Origin: Anthoceros angustus
Lineage: Eukaryota; Streptophyta; Anthocerotopsida; Anthocerotales; Anthocerotaceae
Direction of reading: 5' to 3'
NCBI GenBank assembly: GCA_010909165.1
Contig: MU008233.1
Coordinates: forward strand, 1-64,000
Length of the DNA stretch: 64,000 nt
Part shown: one piece after another, positions 1 to 11,331 of the stretch
Layout: each line of letters starts with the position of its first letter
Numbering within the stretch: position 1 is the first letter of the stretch
Position numbers and translations under genes: made by a program
The notes under the pieces: generated by a model
The model's database searches: none
What the model was told of the DNA's origin: nothing
Seen by the model: only the letters and a program-made list of their open reading frames with translations

Positions 1-889
1 AGATCGCCACAACCATGAAGCGGAGGCCCGTGCAAGGTCATTTAAACCGTGCATGCAGATGAGGGCCGGGCAACCGCGTCATGGCGAATGGAGGAACGTC
101 GAGGAATCTTTCATGTCGACTGTCTAAAGGAAAACGCAGCATGGCGCTTTCCGGCTCGATTTCCATGAATGACCACTATTGCAAGTTGCAATGAGGATGG
201 CGGTCGGTTAGTGCGGGCATAGAGTGGCGGATTCCAATGCGGTTTCTCGTGATATGAAAAAAAAAAAAGGCCCGTCCGTCTTCCGGACGTGAGGGTTGTC
301 GTCATTGCGATTTTCACAATTTCAGCCATGTGTCATCCCCCGCCATGTCTCCTAGTTGATGGTCGGCGGCATGCCTCCGACAGACATTATGCTCGCTGGC
401 CACGCAGGATGGCGGCAGGATCTTATTTGCGATTCACGGTGGTTCATGATCTCTCTTAGGCTGGTCAAAGAGGAGCGAGCTCGACAAGTGCCATGCCGTG
501 TGCGTGAAATGATGATCACGGTCTTCCTTACATCACGGGACATGGCACGCCAAATGCTACCGTCACCATCACTTATTGGCAATGGCGCACACGGTGGACA
601 TTAGCGGTATCTTCACTTTGATGAAGGCAACCAAGTCAAGTGGGTTTCAAGTAGGATACATCATAGGGTTCGACCTACCACTTGTCCTTTTGTCATGGCA
701 TAATGTATGCGGGCCATGTACTTGCAAGGATCATAATAGACTAATGGCGATGTTTATTGCCATTGTGGTTATAATGTCCGCCCGCTAAGGGAAAGGCTGG
801 AAACCTGAATGTAGGTGGCTGCTGGATGATCTCCGCCTCTCCTTCCCTCCTCCACCCGTCACCACAAGGTTACGACGGGAGTGAAATAA
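1..889. other. Unassigned left edge, no gene recognised
   Basis: No open frame here has recognisable protein similarity. The stretch holds a 12-13 nt A run near 257 and scattered short frames only. It is mixed-composition intergenic or decayed repeat DNA. Confidence 0.5.
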
Positions 890-1729
890 CTACTTGGACC
901 ATGGTCATTCGATTGCATAACAATGGTCCTTGGCGGAAAAGTATTCAACAGTCACCACATATGCATTAACCATCCTTGGACCATGGTCATTCGATTGCAT
1001 TAACAATGGTCCTTGGTCATGAAAAGGTATTCAACATTCACATATGCATTAACCATCCTTGGACCATGGTCATTGCATAACAATGGTCCTTGATCTCGAA
1101 AAAGTCAACACTGCTCAACACATATGCATTAACCATCCTTGGACCATGGTCATTCGATTGCATTGCGAACAATGGTCCTTGATCTCGAAAAGTACTCAAC
1201 ACGCTCAACACATATGCATTAACCATCCTTGGACCATGGTCATTCCGATTGCATTGCAAACAATGGTCCTTGGATCTCGAAAAGTAGTCAACTGCTCCAC
1301 CACATATGCAAGAACCATCCTTGGACCATGGTCATTCCGATTGCATTGCGAACAATGGTCCTTGGATCTCGAATAAGTAGTCAACACTCCACCACATGCA
1401 TTAACCATCCTGGACCATGGTCATTCCGATTGCATTGCTAACAATGGTCCTGGATCTCAAAAGTAGTCAACACTTTCCCACCACATATGCAAGAACCATC
1501 CTCGACCATGGTCATTCGATTGCATTGCTAACAATGGTCCTTGGATCCTCGAAAAGTAGTCAACGCCTGTCAACACACATGCATTAACCATCCTTGACCA
1601 TGGTCATCTGGATTGCATTACGAACAATGGTCCTGATCTCAAAAAGTAGTCAACGCTGCTCCACCACATATGCAAAGAACCATCCTCGACCATGGTTTAT
1701 CTGATTGCATCATGTAACAATGGTCCTTG
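890..1729. repeat. Tandem satellite, ~92-bp unit, about 10 copies
   Basis: The anchor GGACCATGG (or its variant GACCATGG) recurs near 896, 978, 1061, 1141, 1231, 1323, 1412, 1504, 1596 and 1688. Spacing is 80-93 bp. Each unit contains the perfect palindrome GACCATGGTC, then a TTGCATTGCGAACAATGG-like segment, then CTCGAAAAGTAGTCAAC and CACATATGCATTAACCATCC. Early units are shorter (about 82 bp) and later ones about 92 bp. Units differ mainly by short indels. The array is interrupted at 1730 by a CACTA transposon and resumes at 6917. Short frames across it are repeat artefacts. Confidence 0.93.
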
Positions 1730-1757
1730 CACTACTAGAAAAGTGTACTTACCACTC
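1730..1757 (+). repeat. Left terminal inverted repeat of the CACTA element
   Basis: CACTACTAGAAAAGTGTACT pairs with CACTACTAGGAAAAGTATAC read on the minus strand from 6916. The inverted repeat is about 22 bp and imperfect. Such ends are the transposase cleavage sites. Confidence 0.9.
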
Positions 1758-1774
1758 ACGGACATTACTACGGA

Positions 1775-2330
1775 CTTTACAACGGGTTTTACTACTCCCA
1801 TAGTAAAATGGCAGTAGTAATCACATAGCGTTAGTGTCTGTGGTAAAGTCCAGTACATCGTATATGATGGCGATACTCCGTATTCTATACGGAGTATGTA
1901 TGGAGTATGTTATTGAAGTCTACTGTATACTAGTTACTCTATAAATTACCAAACCTTTTACCACGGTATTTACTACGTCGAACAACCACGGACTTTACTA
2001 CTGGCCTAATCGTGGTTAAAAATAATGGTTAGTTAACCGAGATTAGCTAACTATGATATTAACCAGCTAAATGAGTGGGTTTGGTTAATCATATGTTGAC
2101 TATAGTTAATTTATCACGGTTAAGTAATTAGACACTCATGTAAAATTCCACCGGGTTCCGCTAAATCTATCCGTTGTAGAAAAAGACCAGTAGTAATATT
2201 TTATAGTAAATATTCGTAGTAAAATTTTGTAGTAAACATTATAGTTAACATAATGTAGTAAAATTCTATAATAATCGTAGTAAAATTCTGTAGTAAAAGT
2301 ATGTAAAATTCTATGTAAAATTCATGATTG
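1775..2330. repeat. Left subterminal repeats of the CACTA element
   Basis: Motifs of the type GTAGTAAAAT or AGTAAAATTC, and their complement TTTTACTAC, recur about 12 times, most densely at 2190-2320. In known CACTA elements such motifs bind the transposase accessory protein. A related set lies near the right end. Confidence 0.75.
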
Positions 2331-3393
2331 GCCAGAGACATCATTGACGCAAGAGCTACAAAGCGCTTCCCGAAACTTGAAACTTTTACGACGTGCTCAC
2401 TAAACTTGGAAAACTCTTGTTTGTTCACAATGAAGAGGCCACTTGCCTTAAGGCCATAGAGGTTGCCCGCAGACATCATTATTGTCGGACCTAGCTTTCC
2501 ACATGATGCAAATGATATCTCGAACCGATGGAAGGACCTCGAGAAGCGGCTTTTACTTGTGGAACCTTTGCTTGTTGCTCGTCGACCTTGCAAGATTCTT
2601 GATAACGTCGCCCTAAGACGAGCTGTTATTCTGGAAAGATTAATGCCAAAGCGATGTGAAGGGGATAAGGATATACACATGCAATTCGCCTGTCAATAAT
2701 GTAGTGGGGCATAAACGAACCTCCTTCAAGTAAATGCACCACTTGGACACTTACGACTAACACTCAAGCGGCCTTGAGCGGTGAGAACATCTTGCTGGCG
2801 AAAGCTTGAAGATAGTTAAGAAGTGACTCAAATAATCAGGCACAAGCCCGAGACACAAAAGTAATTGTCCAAGATCATTTTGATTACTCTTGTTGGATAC
2901 TAGAGTGTCGAGAGCATGCTTCACTAGTGGCCATACCTTGAACACTTGTTGATATTGGTTGCAAGATATGCATCAACTTCACATACTCCAATGTACTCAT
3001 GAGGAGACTAAGTTAGAACCACCTTGTAAGTATTTTTCTCACAAAATCCAGCTTGACTTTAAGTACTCACGATGCATGCACCTTAGAAAACTTGTGCTCG
3101 TCAGCGTAAATGACTCATAAGCCCGTGGTCCTGCCTTTACAAGTGTCGAGCGAGGAAGTCTCACGCCCTAAGATACATGGCTAGGCAGACTTTCCTCCGA
3201 TAAAATTTGCAAGAAGATCCTCATCGCCCCTCATCATCCTCCCCGCCCCACGCTCCCTTTGTGCGCCATTTGAGAGGTCGTGTGACACATTTCGAACCGA
3301 AATTTTAGAACAGACCTTGTTCGGTTGCTTCACAAGACCGCTAAGGGACAAGGAAATACACGTGACATCCACACAAAGATCCCACCCTCTTAT

Positions 3394-3621
3394 TCAAGCC
3401 GACGGTTTAGCAAATCCGACCAAAGAATATGTCTCGACACAATAATCGCCCAAACAGATTTTGAATTTTGTCGCTAAACTAGCAACATCGTCCATAATGT
3501 AGTAGGCATCAAGAACCCGCCAGCCAAGCCGAACATGTCTAGGTCCCAAAATCCATTCACGAACCCCTATGTTGTAACCACGAACAAAACGAGGCAATAC
3601 AATAAAGATCAAGTACTTCAC
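3394..3621 (-). other. Coding-like fragment of unknown identity inside the CACTA element
   Basis: This minus-strand frame of about 75 residues has well-mixed composition, with segments such as RHVRLGWRVLDAYYIMDDVA and CLGDYCVETYSLVGF. Neighbouring minus-strand frames at 3181-3372 and 3557-3841 may belong to the same decayed gene. I do not recognise the family. It may be the element's own degraded protein or a second captured host fragment. Confidence 0.3.
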
Positions 3622-4479
3622 TATTCATAATCCCACCCTCAGACAAAGAGAGATAACTTCTCGCTTTGACTGGTAGATAACTCATGGCAAAATGTTCCTC
3701 CACGAAAGTTGTGGCAAACACCATGGAGCATCTCAACCTTGTCCATTGTACTTTGGAGCCACACCTAGAATATCGTAACATCACAAAAGATATGTTTACA
3801 ACTTGTCGTGTTCCTACATCACTTCCCATCACGGATACCAAACGCGGTAAAACTTCGTGCTCGACATGTAGTTCTCACGACGCCAATGCCCTTAGAAAAA
3901 TCTAGAGTTTATGTCCCTCTATCCTTGCCGGACCTAGTACCCACCTCAATCTGTGGTTAACCTCCTTGATTGAGGTAAGCTGTGAGCAACTATCAAAAGA
4001 AGCATGCACTCGAGCACATGCAGAGCCTGTGAACAAAGCATACACAGTGTTTTCGTAACAAGCGGTGATACTGAGTACATGGCTCACGACAAACTTGAGC
4101 ACCCAATGTGACCGGGCATTGGGTGTTGGGTAACATTCGCTAACGTGACCTTGCTTTGAAAGGCCCCACATCACGGGTCTGAGCTTCAACCTCGCAGATC
4201 AAGCAGCCGTGGCCATGGGCCATGGGGCAGAGCGGTCGGAAATCCACCATCGTAAGCCTCATCGAGGTACTACGACCCCAGGCACGATCCCGATCGACGG
4301 CAAAGACATCACTGACAACCTCCGAGCCTCCGCACATAGGACTTGTAGGACGAGCCCACCCTCTTTGCCGCCTCCATCCGCGACAACATCGCCTACAGAA
4401 GCCAACCCGCAGAACCACGGCCTCTCTAATCATACAAGAGCACACGGCTGCCTCATGACAAACTAGCCATGGACCATGC

Positions 4480-5696
4480 ACCTCACCTCAATATCTTGCT
4501 GGGAGCCACTCGGATGACATTGATTGCATTGAACCTGTCCGCCTTCATGGGCCATGATCCATTGGAAAACCTCCTTCACGGACCTACCATGGCTTCCCAC
4601 CATCAAATGTGTCTGATTGTCTCCAATGGTGCAAGCTGCGAGACACAGCTCCTGCAATTGCCCCACTCAACAATCTTTTACCAGACCGTCCTAGTTTCAA
4701 CTTAGACGTGGCCCTCCCATAGGTGCGCAACCTCGCTCGCTTTCTCCTTGTCGCTTCCTCCTCGTCGCGACATGGAGTTGGCCTTGAACTTGAGCTCTAG
4801 CAACGCATAGTAATCCCCCAATCGGGATTGAGGTCCTTCCCAGCAACATCCAGCGAGCTAAAGCGTCAAGGTTAGATTTTGGCCTCACCGCCCAACGCTC
4901 GACTTACTAACCAACTCGTCACCGCCCGGTGCCCACTCAATAACCAGTTCCGGACCTTCAAGCTCGAACACGGGAATTGGAACAGTGAGCATCCGCGAAA
5001 TCGTATGCGAGAAGAATCACGACAAGGCCTCTATCCGCCACACGAGATCTTGCGCAGTGCGGCTTCCATCCTTCTCACCCACACACAGTTCCAAATCCTC
5101 CGCTGTAAAACAATCTAAGCCTAGAGAAAGGGGACAGGAGAGAAATCGGATGCATCGGAGTCGTAGTTGGAGTCGGGGGATGTGGGAGTACTCCACATGG
5201 GTACCGGGAAAGAGCTGATCCACGGCATCCAAAACCTCATCTTCACCACACACTCGCAAAGGCCCTTCTTCCGCCACGCCTTCCGAGAACGTGATGGTGC
5301 TCTTCACGGCTGATACAAGGAGAAACGATTTAGCGAACCCACAGCGGGCGCGGCATCCACGAACTCCGCACGGCGAACACGCCCGAAAAGGAATCCTTCT
5401 CCTTCCTCTCCCGTGGCTGGAAGATTGGGATCCGCCCAAAGTGCCACTTCCACAATCCCCGCCCGCTCGCCGCCCGGTTTCCGAACTCGGAAGCCCGCAA
5501 ATCGCCTTCCTAACTCCACCGGTGGCGAAAATCCTAACCCTAATTTCAGTCCACGTTGGTCAATGTGCGATCGGTGAATTGCGCCTGCCGACGGATATGA
5601 CACCTTCGAGCGCCACGGCTGCAGCTTGTCGGAGGCGAAGCGGATAGCCATAGCTGTGGTAAGAACCCGCCATCCCGCATCGATTTGCGAGGCCAC
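4480..5696 (-). pseudogene. Captured fragment of a BT1-like mitochondrial-carrier-family gene
   Basis: On the minus strand, 4496-4700 reads through small indels as SGAIAGAVSR (about 4640-4665), PLETIR, HLMVGSHGRSVKEVFQWIMA (about 4546-4608) and NVIRVAPSK (4496-4522). This is the first carrier repeat of Brittle-1/plastidic adenine-nucleotide carriers, which move ADP-glucose or adenylates across plastid or mitochondrial inner membranes. PLETIR supplies the PxExxR carrier signature. Upstream minus-strand sequence (4700-5696) is open in pieces and GC-rich, and could be the N-terminal transit region. This includes a Lys/Arg-rich KLKL stretch just before the first helix. The match ends after SKxIE at a GTGAGG that looks like an intron donor, and carrier repeats 2 and 3 are absent. 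It lies wholly inside the CACTA element, so gene capture is the simplest explanation. Confidence 0.65.
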
Positions 5697-6479
5697 CGGG
5701 CCCGGACGCAGTAATCCGAGGCCGTGGTGCGTAATGCCTTGGATAAAATCATGGTGGGCGTAGCAGCGGTGGTGGTGGCTCAGGCATCACAATCCGGCAG
5801 CCAACACCATCGCCGTCCTTCGTGAGGGCGCATTCTTGAGCAAGGCACGCAGGGAGCTCATTGCTAAGGGCGGCAGTGTGCAGCTTTAGTACAAATGCAA
5901 ACCAAGCACCAAACGCACCAATCGGTATATCATGAATGTTGAGGAAACGAACGCCACGGAGTTGGTCTCCTCCCATGTGGCGTCACCGGGCTCCATGGAT
6001 GTATGAAAGGAGGGCCATGTTACCCTTAAATCCTACTTGAGTTTGTTAGCTTGTGAAAGGATTTGGAAAGTTTGTTTCCATTGACTTACCATGTACCTTA
6101 CAATTGAAATTGTGTGAAATTAAAAATTGTTTTGCTCATACTTGTTGTAAAAATAATACATCCTGTCTCTAACCACTCGAGAGCAAGATCGGCCGCACTT
6201 TCATCGATCCAAGTTCGGGCAAGCACGCTCGATACCTAGGTTGTGGCTTCCTTGACTGGATTAAAAGACAACGACACTTTTAGAAGTCTACTAGAGCTGC
6301 CCAGCGATGTAGAGATGATCCGTAGGAGGATTTTTCAGCATGTCCCTGCCGCAGCCCCTTTGTTCTTTTACATGTCGGCCTAGCCTAAGCCTTAATCGAT
6401 GTACACCAGGTTACCTCTACTATTTTTCTTTTTAGGGTAATAAGATGTGGTTTATCATCAAAACCCATTCTAAATTAGT

Positions 6480-6895
6480 GTTGTTGTAAACGACCGGTGT
6501 CTCATCGTAAAGGGTCTTGTTGTAAACCCTACAGGGGTGTAGTAAACTATTGGATGTTGTAAAATACCATTGGCATGTTGTAAAAGAACCCGTTGTAATG
6601 GAGAAAGTCCTGTAGTAAATTGTAGGTCTGTAGTAAGCCAACATGCCATCGTTGTAATGTCCATAAGCTCTGTTGTAAATAACAAGTGCCCCGTAGTAAA
6701 ATCCATTTTGTTTTGCCACGTCAGCTATTGCGCCTTTGGCAAAACAAGCCCTGTAGTAAAGTTGGAATGAGTGTTAGTAAATTCAGGGCTATACTTGAAA
6801 ATAATACATGGACTTGAAACGGTGCCTTCAAGTGACGTAGTAAAATGGGCAGTCGTGGTAAAATGCACCCCTGTTGTAAAACTGCAATTAGTAAA
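6480..6895. repeat. Right subterminal repeats of the CACTA element
   Basis: TTGTAAA or TAGTAAA motifs recur roughly every 20-40 bp (for example near 6484, 6521, 6540, 6558, 6577, 6615, 6631, 6674, 6700, 6755, 6776, 6839, 6876 and 6891). They mirror the motif family at the left end. Confidence 0.75.
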
Positions 6896-6916
6896 AGTAT
6901 ACTTTTCCTAGTAGTG
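6889..6916 (-). repeat. Right terminal inverted repeat of the CACTA element
   Basis: The plus strand ends AGTATACTTTTCCTAGTAGTG, the inverse of the left end with one inserted G. It is followed at once by the TTG duplication and by satellite sequence. Confidence 0.9.
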
Positions 6917-7000
6917 TTGGATCTCGAATAAGTAGTCAACACTTTCCGACCACATATGCAGTAACCATCCTTGGACCATGGTCATTTTGAACTCACTAAC
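6917..7000. repeat. Satellite remnant right of the CACTA insertion
   Basis: After the TTG duplication the sequence resumes as GATCTCGAATAAGTAGTCAA, then CACATATGCAGTAACCATCC and TTGGACCATGGTCATT. This is the second half of the satellite unit plus the start of another. The array then ends. Confidence 0.9.
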
Positions 7001-7004
7001 CAAC

Positions 7005-7640
7005 AACATCCATGGCCCATGGGCATCCGCTTTAAGTTGCCAAATTCGTCCTTGGGTCACGAATCATCGACAATCGCCCTATATATGCGCGGGTATGGGG
7101 ACATGCCAACTTCAACAAAAAGACGAGGTGTGTGCGCCAAAAGACAAAGATGGCTAGGTGCGAGCCATGACGGCCGACACACCGACAACACCATTCACCC
7201 ATGGCATCCGAAGCATGCGCCAAATTCGCCCTTGTCCACGAGAAGGCGTCAAATGCCGGCTATATATGTGAAGCACGGGACATGGCCTGGAATGTAGGTG
7301 ACGGTGTGCGACGGCAAGGCGCTCGAGGTCCGGAGCCGTGGCACGCATTATGGCTCGTGACACTTGACATAAGGTAAAACCACCGCCCGGACGTGTTGTT
7401 CGTCCGGTGGCATGGCATGTTGAACGCGGCCATGACGGCATGAATGACCATACAACATCCTTGGCACATGGCATCCGAGCATTGTTACCAATTTCGCCTT
7501 GGGTCACGCATTGTACAAATTGCCGGGCTATATATGTGAAGCATGGGGACATGGAAGCTTCGCAAATAGGTGACGGGTGTCCGCACGGCAAAGACGGCAT
7601 GGGGGCATGCCATAAGCGAACATGGGTATTCGGAGAACTG
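7005..7640. repeat. Degenerate tandem repeat, three units of ~180-260 bp
   Basis: Three blocks, starting near 7012, 7197 and 7462, share CCATGGC..ATCCG, GCCAAATTCG(C/T)CCTTG, CTATATATG(T/C)G and a GGGACATG segment, followed by GACGGC-rich DNA. The second and third are most alike (CTATATATGTGAAGCA). They diverge by many indels. Overlapping frames on both strands are artefacts of the repeat. Confidence 0.65.
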
Positions 7641-10230
7641 TGGAGGTGCGTGCGCGGAAACATGGCATGTGGCAAGGAGCCGTGGCATGTCCTTTTACGC
7701 CCCCTCCCTCCTCCGTACCACAAGGTTACCACCTTTCGGAAAACCCATATCGTCACTTCGCAGTTGCACTCCGGCTTGTCGCGGTTAGGTCTGTCTAGGC
7801 GTCGCAGTTGGCGTGGTTCCGGCTATGGTTTGGGACGTGGACTTCGAAGATTTGGCTGAGGCTGTTCGTTTAAGCCTACAACCCGCTACCATTACCCGTG
7901 ACTTGGATGGCGATGCCCAGACAGTGGTTGACGCGCGGAAAACAGAGGACGGAGGGCCCGCTACGTCTGTTTGCGCCCCGGTCGCTGGAGAGGCAGCTGA
8001 AGGTTTGGAAAATGGAGAGGACGCCGGCGAGCAGCCGTTTTCGCATGGTCAAGTGGAATTGCACAACGGCCTCGGGACGGGTGCCAAAGCCAGAGGAACC
8101 GAGGCAAGCCGGCGTGGGCGATCGCCGCCCGCAGGGCGGGAGTGGATGCCGGGAGGGTCCTTCCGTGGAGCCGAATGGAGGCATGGAGGCTTCGGGAGGG
8201 AGGTGCACGCAACAGCCGTGGAAGGTGTTGCCGGTGAGGAGGAGGCAGCGGCAACACATCCTCCTCATTCGGCGTCGTCTCCAAGAGGTGGGCGCTAACG
8301 GTGGAGCTTGTGGGGTGCAGGGACACCGCCTGACGCAGACGCGACTTTGAAAGGGCCCTCCACACCGTTGAAGAGTACGAAATTGCCGAGGTGCACGCCG
8401 CGACCGCAGCATGTGGAGGACGACGGAGGTCTTGCCGAGGACGCGCACCTCCTGGATGGCGGGAGGGAGAATCGGGCTCTTCTAGAAGAGCTTATTTTTG
8501 GTGACCATGGAGGACTCCGAAGGAGCGGGCAGGAGGGTCTTTCTGAAGGGCAGCAAAGTGCGGCCTTTGGAGTTGATATTGCTTGGCAGGAGGAAGAGAG
8601 GAGGAGGCCAAAACACCGACATGGGTCGAGAGGCACGCCTGACGAGGACACCACCACGAGGATGGTGAAAGCGGGAGGGAGGCGGAGTGGAAATGGCTGG
8701 TGAAGAGGTGGACGAGGACCTACCGACAACATTGTGAGGAGAGATAGGGAGCGAGAAAAGTTGGCGGTAAGCCACTTGACGACATCATTGCCGTGTTGTG
8801 CATGGTCGTGGGGGTTTACATGGTGAGCCTACTGTGTGATGGAGGGTGGGTGGAGAATGAAGATGAGGAGGAAGAGCCCACCGACGAGGAGGGATCGGTC
8901 CGGAAGGCCTTCCAGCAGCGTGTTGGAGCTAGCGCGAAGATGCTTGATGGTACCATGGTCCAGACGAGACTTTGAGGGATGATTGGTGAGGAAGGTAGAG
9001 TACGAGTTCCCTAGTGTAGATCGCGAGGATATCTCCAGTTTGCGGGGCATGGACAAGAAACCACAACGTTGGCAAGAAGGTGCGACAGTGCGGTTATTTG
9101 GAGGAGAAGGGAAAGATGCGAAATGGCTGCACCCTCCGAACGCCGCACCAAGGCGTGGAGACGGTGGAGCAAGCGGTAACGCTGCACAAGCACGGTGGTG
9201 TGGCCAACCCCACAACAAGGCCGCAACTTTTCGACTTGCAAAGCACGAGCATGGGACCAATCCATTTGGTCCCATGGAGCAAAAGAGTTCGAGAGAAGGT
9301 ATGTTCAGCGTGGGGAAGGAGCGCACAAGACAAGAGTTGAAATGGGCTGCAAACATGGATTGGAGCATGCGGGACTCGGAGTGGTATGGCGATAGATCGG
9401 GGCCTTGGTTGAATAGCTAGTGGTCAAAAGCATGTAGGACATGAAGGCTGGAAGAATCGATGTGCATGGCTGCAGTCAAGGAGAAGGAAAATAATGTGAA
9501 GGGCACGAAAAGATGGAAGGAACCATAGCATGTCCCGAGGGGAAGGGAAGGGAAGGTGGAACGAGGAGGGCATCACACTGTGTGATGTCGGAGGCGTGGG
9601 GATGGTGTGGAAGGTGGAGGCGTGAGTGTGTTGCCACCCACAAGGCGAATCACAAGATCTCCTCAAAAAGTGTGAGTTTGGTGGCAATGGCGGCGATGAA
9701 TTGAATGCGATCATTTTGCCTAACGTAACTTATGCGGCAGTGATTATGCAGGGGGGCCGGAGTGCAAGGCTCGTGGAGGTTAGTGGCTCGAATGCCGCCC
9801 TCAAAGGGTCGACATGAGCGGGAGAAACGGCGGGAGGCCAAAGGTCGGGTGCAAAAGACGACGGCTATTGAAGATGCAGGAGGAGTCGACTCGGATGACG
9901 TCAAGAGTCGAGGCCGCCGACATGTGGTATGTGCAAGTCCATGTCCGCAATAAGCTGGATTGATTTGTCCGTGGACGTAGATTTTGATGCCGCCTTTCTT
10001 GCGCAGCAAGCGGGAGCAAGCGGCAAATGAAACACGCACGCAAGCGCATGCAGGACATTCAAACCGCCATCGCAGTAACGCGTGGAGGTGGAGTGCTTGT
10101 GGACGAATGCAACTGACACGCTTTTGGTAGGCGTCGAGGACGGGTGATGGTCCACGAGGATGAAGGAGATCGGCCTCATAGCACCGCCACATGTAGAGCG
10201 GCATTCCATAGTTACGTAGCGTTTACATTG
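7641..10230. other. GC-rich unassigned region
   Basis: Several moderate frames overlap on both strands (for example + 7813-8298, + 8308-8703, + 8983-9420, - 8829-9368). Their composition is Gly/Arg/Pro/Glu-rich and low in information, and no domain is recognisable. GC bias alone lengthens frames here. I cannot support a gene; a decayed transposon or gene remnant is possible. Confidence 0.4.
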
Positions 10231-10439
10231 TCCTTCGATATGTTTTAGCTTGTGGAATGAACTCGAAAACTATGGCATATGTCAAGCGCACATGTTCGTA
10301 TTGAAGCGGAAGTCTAGATAGGAAAACGCACAAATGGGGGCGTTTGAAGAAACGTAATGCATGTGTCGCATTTGGTGGTAAATGTGATGAGGTATATTAA
10401 TGAGGTGTATACTTATAACTATGGCATGGTTAGATATCT

Positions 10440-11317
10440 ATGAATTTGTACCTATACATAAAGAGTATGTATTCAATATATATATATATATATATCGTGT
10501 TTCAATCATGTATGTAGGATTACACAGAATAAATCGGCACAACCGTATATATAAATGGACATATAAATAATGTAGAATCCTACTATACATAATTAGTAAT
10601 AAGGGTTTCAAATTGTATATGGGGCTTGAAAAGAAAACCAGTGTGGACATAGGGTGCATTGAAGAGGGAAGATGGAAAGAGAATGATACCTAGTGGGAGA
10701 GATAGAGTTCTGTAATTGCTATGTAGGAAAAGCAAGAAGGAAGAATAAATGGAGAGGGAGCTCATTGTCACAATCATATGCAACACAAAGAGGGAAACAA
10801 TAAAGAAATGGGTGTCATCCTGGAGCATTAACTAGGAGTGTGAGGTGAAAGGAGAGACCGGAGCATGTTGTTAAGATGGTAAGAGAAAGTGGAAAACAAA
10901 ATCACAAACTTAACACCAAACCAACAAACTTGATGATAAGCTCTTAATGGCGAGGTGTAAGGTCAGGAGACCACTTGCATGTTGTTAAGATGGTGAGAGA
11001 AGGTGGAGGGGAAAATCACAAACTTAACACCAAGCCACCTAACTTTTTGGGTGTACCACATGGAAAGTGTTACATGAAATTGTAACAAAGGACTATAACA
11101 TAAGCAAGTTTTCATTGTATATGTTTGAAATCATAAACAATGCTAGCGAGAGGGATGTTGTACTTAGGAGGGTGAGGTGATGAGAGAGAGCCGGGTTCAT
11201 GTTAAGATGGTGACGGCATGAGAAGGAATAGTGTCAATCTTAATACCAAGCCTAAATAGCATGTTGCAATTTGGAAGTGTTACATGAAATTGCAATAACG
11301 ACTGTAACATAGGCTGC
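10440..11317. repeat. AT-rich region with (TA)n and three degenerate direct repeats
   Basis: A (TA) run lies at about 10477-10493. Near 10865, 10976 and 11198 a block recurs with GTTAAGATGGT, GAGA(A)GG and CACAAACTTAACACCAA(A/G)CC or a variant. A second block, AAGTGTTACATGAAATTG, recurs near 11067 and 11274 and is followed by ACTATAACATAAGC or ACTGTAACATAGGC. The zone runs up to a CACTA-like end at 11331 and could be that element's subterminal region. Confidence 0.55.
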
Positions 11318-11331
11318 CTTTTCTAGTAGGG
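11318..11331 (-). mobile_element. Possible right end of a second CACTA-like element
   Basis: CTTTTCTAGTAGGG differs from a canonical CTTTTCTAGTAGTG end by one base. It sits exactly where the gypsy gag frame on the minus strand stops making sense. I found no matching left end or target duplication, so this is tentative. Confidence 0.3.

Larger units (their letters stand above)
1730..6916. mobile_element. CACTA (En/Spm) DNA transposon, 5,187 bp, with TTG target duplication
   Basis: The left end reads CACTACTAGAAAAG and the right end CTTTTCCTAGTAGTG, which is its inverted complement apart from one extra G. Both begin with the diagnostic CACTA. The 3-bp sequence TTG stands directly outside both ends (1727-1729 and 6917-6919). 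The flanks join into one uninterrupted satellite unit (GGTCC-TTG-GATCTCGA), so insertion was into the array. Short GTAGTAAAAT-type motifs crowd both subterminal zones, as in plant CACTA elements. I recognise no TNP2/TNPA transposase, so the copy is probably non-autonomous. It carries a host gene fragment at 4480-5696. The intervening stretches 2340-4480 and 5700-6470 hold only short frames. Confidence 0.93.

Noticed and set aside
1038-1441. Overlapping frames on both strands reading MVQGWLMHM- or WTMVI-type proteins
   Set aside because: They are translations of the ~92-bp satellite and repeat with its period. No independent coding evidence.
890-1729. CRISPR array
   Set aside because: The units are contiguous ~92-bp tandem copies without unique spacers, in a plant nuclear context.
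7813-9420. Chain of Gly/Arg/Glu-rich plus-strand frames as a possible gene
   Set aside because: Both strands are equally open in this GC-rich stretch and no domain, splice pattern or codon-like conservation is visible.
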